This document shows, piece by piece, positions 5,418 to 5,770 of a DNA stretch of 5,770 bases. A program made the position numbers and the translations under genes. Positions within the stretch are counted from its first letter, which is position 1; every line of letters starts with the position of its first letter. This stretch comes from an uncultured bacterium (lineage in GTDB: Bacteria; Verrucomicrobiota; Lentisphaeria; Victivallales; Victivallaceae): contig CASECL010000027.1 of NCBI GenBank assembly GCA_949286445.1, forward strand, positions 1 to 5,770, written 5' to 3'. Under the pieces are notes generated by a model, which saw nothing but the letters and a program-made list of their open reading frames with translations, was not told where the DNA came from and did not search any database.

Positions 5418-5770
5418 TTCCCAGCAGCTGGCGTGTCCACTCCACATCTGCTCCGGCGCGGTGAGCCTGCATATTTTCAAATTCATCATCCAGCTGGAAT
5501 GTCCGGCGCAGGTTTTGCAGACTGTATGAAGGCAGTCCGCGGAATACCTGGCGGGACAATTTCAGCGTATCCAGGGTTTTGCCCTCCCATTGGCAGAGCC
5601 CATGCCGGGCCAGGCTCTCCTGGAGAAAGGATAAGTCAAACCTGGCATTATGAGCCACCAGTGTGCTTCCGGCGCAGAAATCCAGAAACACTCCTCCGAT
5701 TTTTCCGAAATCCGGCGCGTCACAAACCATTTCATCCGAGATATGATGAATCCGGTATGCTCCGTAAGGA
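5374..5770 (-). CDS. DnaQ-like DEDDh 3'-5' exonuclease, C-terminal part
   Basis: The frame stays open from the right edge to the TGA at 5376-5374, giving 131 visible residues; the N-terminus lies beyond the window. An internal ATG at 5730 is not the start, because the preceding codons read AYRIHHISDE and continue into MVCDAPDF, matching the family's IH.It.emv..ap.f. The Exo I motif (DxE) is therefore outside. Exo II is visible as LVAHNARFDLSFL (5659-5621) and Exo IIIe as AHRAGADVEWTRQLL (5463-5419), with the His and Asp expected of DEDDh enzymes. LDTLKLSRQVF and LPSYSLQNL lie between. The protein ends about 25 residues after the Exo IIIe Asp, so it lacks the long polymerase-binding tail of E. 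coli DnaQ and any C-terminal polymerase or helicase. It could be a stand-alone repair or proofreading exonuclease. It converges on prmC. Confidence 0.9.
   Translation of the reverse strand, partial: PYGAYRIHHISDEMVCDAPDFGKIGGVFLDFCAGSTLVAHNARFDLSFLQESLARHGLCQWEGKTLDTLKLSRQVFRGLPSYSLQNLRRTFQLDDEFENMQAHRAGADVEWTRQLLGIILRELLKQNGYGG

Overview
The window is a compact, almost fully coding stretch that carries the inner-membrane platform and pseudopilin part of a type II secretion system (T2SS). The order on the + strand is gspE (3' end only), gspF, gspG, gspH, gspI, gspJ, gspK, followed by prmC. A DnaQ-like 3'-5' exonuclease gene on the - strand runs off the right edge. No RNA genes, insertion sequences, CRISPR arrays or clear promoters are visible. 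No non-coding stretch exceeds about 50 bases.

The organism is a Gram-negative bacterium with roughly balanced base composition. The best guess is a member of the PVC group, possibly Lentisphaerota. This rests on the prepilin signals: three of the five pseudopilins have Ser, Cys or Phe where the cleavage-site Gly is nearly invariant in other bacteria. From memory, the large FTLIE protein families of Lentisphaerota also often lack that Gly. This assignment is an inference and is not firm.

Layout: 1-136 is the GspE C-terminus; 168-1373 is GspF, the polytopic platform protein; 1395-1826 is GspG, the major pseudopilin, behind the best ribosome-binding site of the set. GspH (1816-2493), GspI (2541-2957), GspJ (2941-3585) and GspK (3591-4586) are the minor pseudopilins, with overlapping or very close ends, non-ATG starts and weak ribosome-binding sites. 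PrmC (4596-5417) is joined to gspK by a Shine-Dalgarno sequence that overlaps the gspK stop codon. The exonuclease gene (5374-5770, minus) converges on prmC and overlaps its 3' end by 44 bases.

Known T2SS biology gives the working picture. GspE powers GspF, which drives assembly of a GspG fibre capped by the H-I-J-K tip, and the fibre pushes folded substrates through the GspD secretin. GspC, GspD, GspL, GspM and the prepilin peptidase GspO are not in the window. GspL and GspM, which usually follow GspK, are replaced by prmC.

I see no wholly new system. The points most worth a second look are the non-canonical prepilin cleavage sites, a strong hairpin inside gspH just downstream of gspG, a marked excess of the tetranucleotide CCGG, the absence of gspL/gspM after gspK, and a charged insert in GspH.
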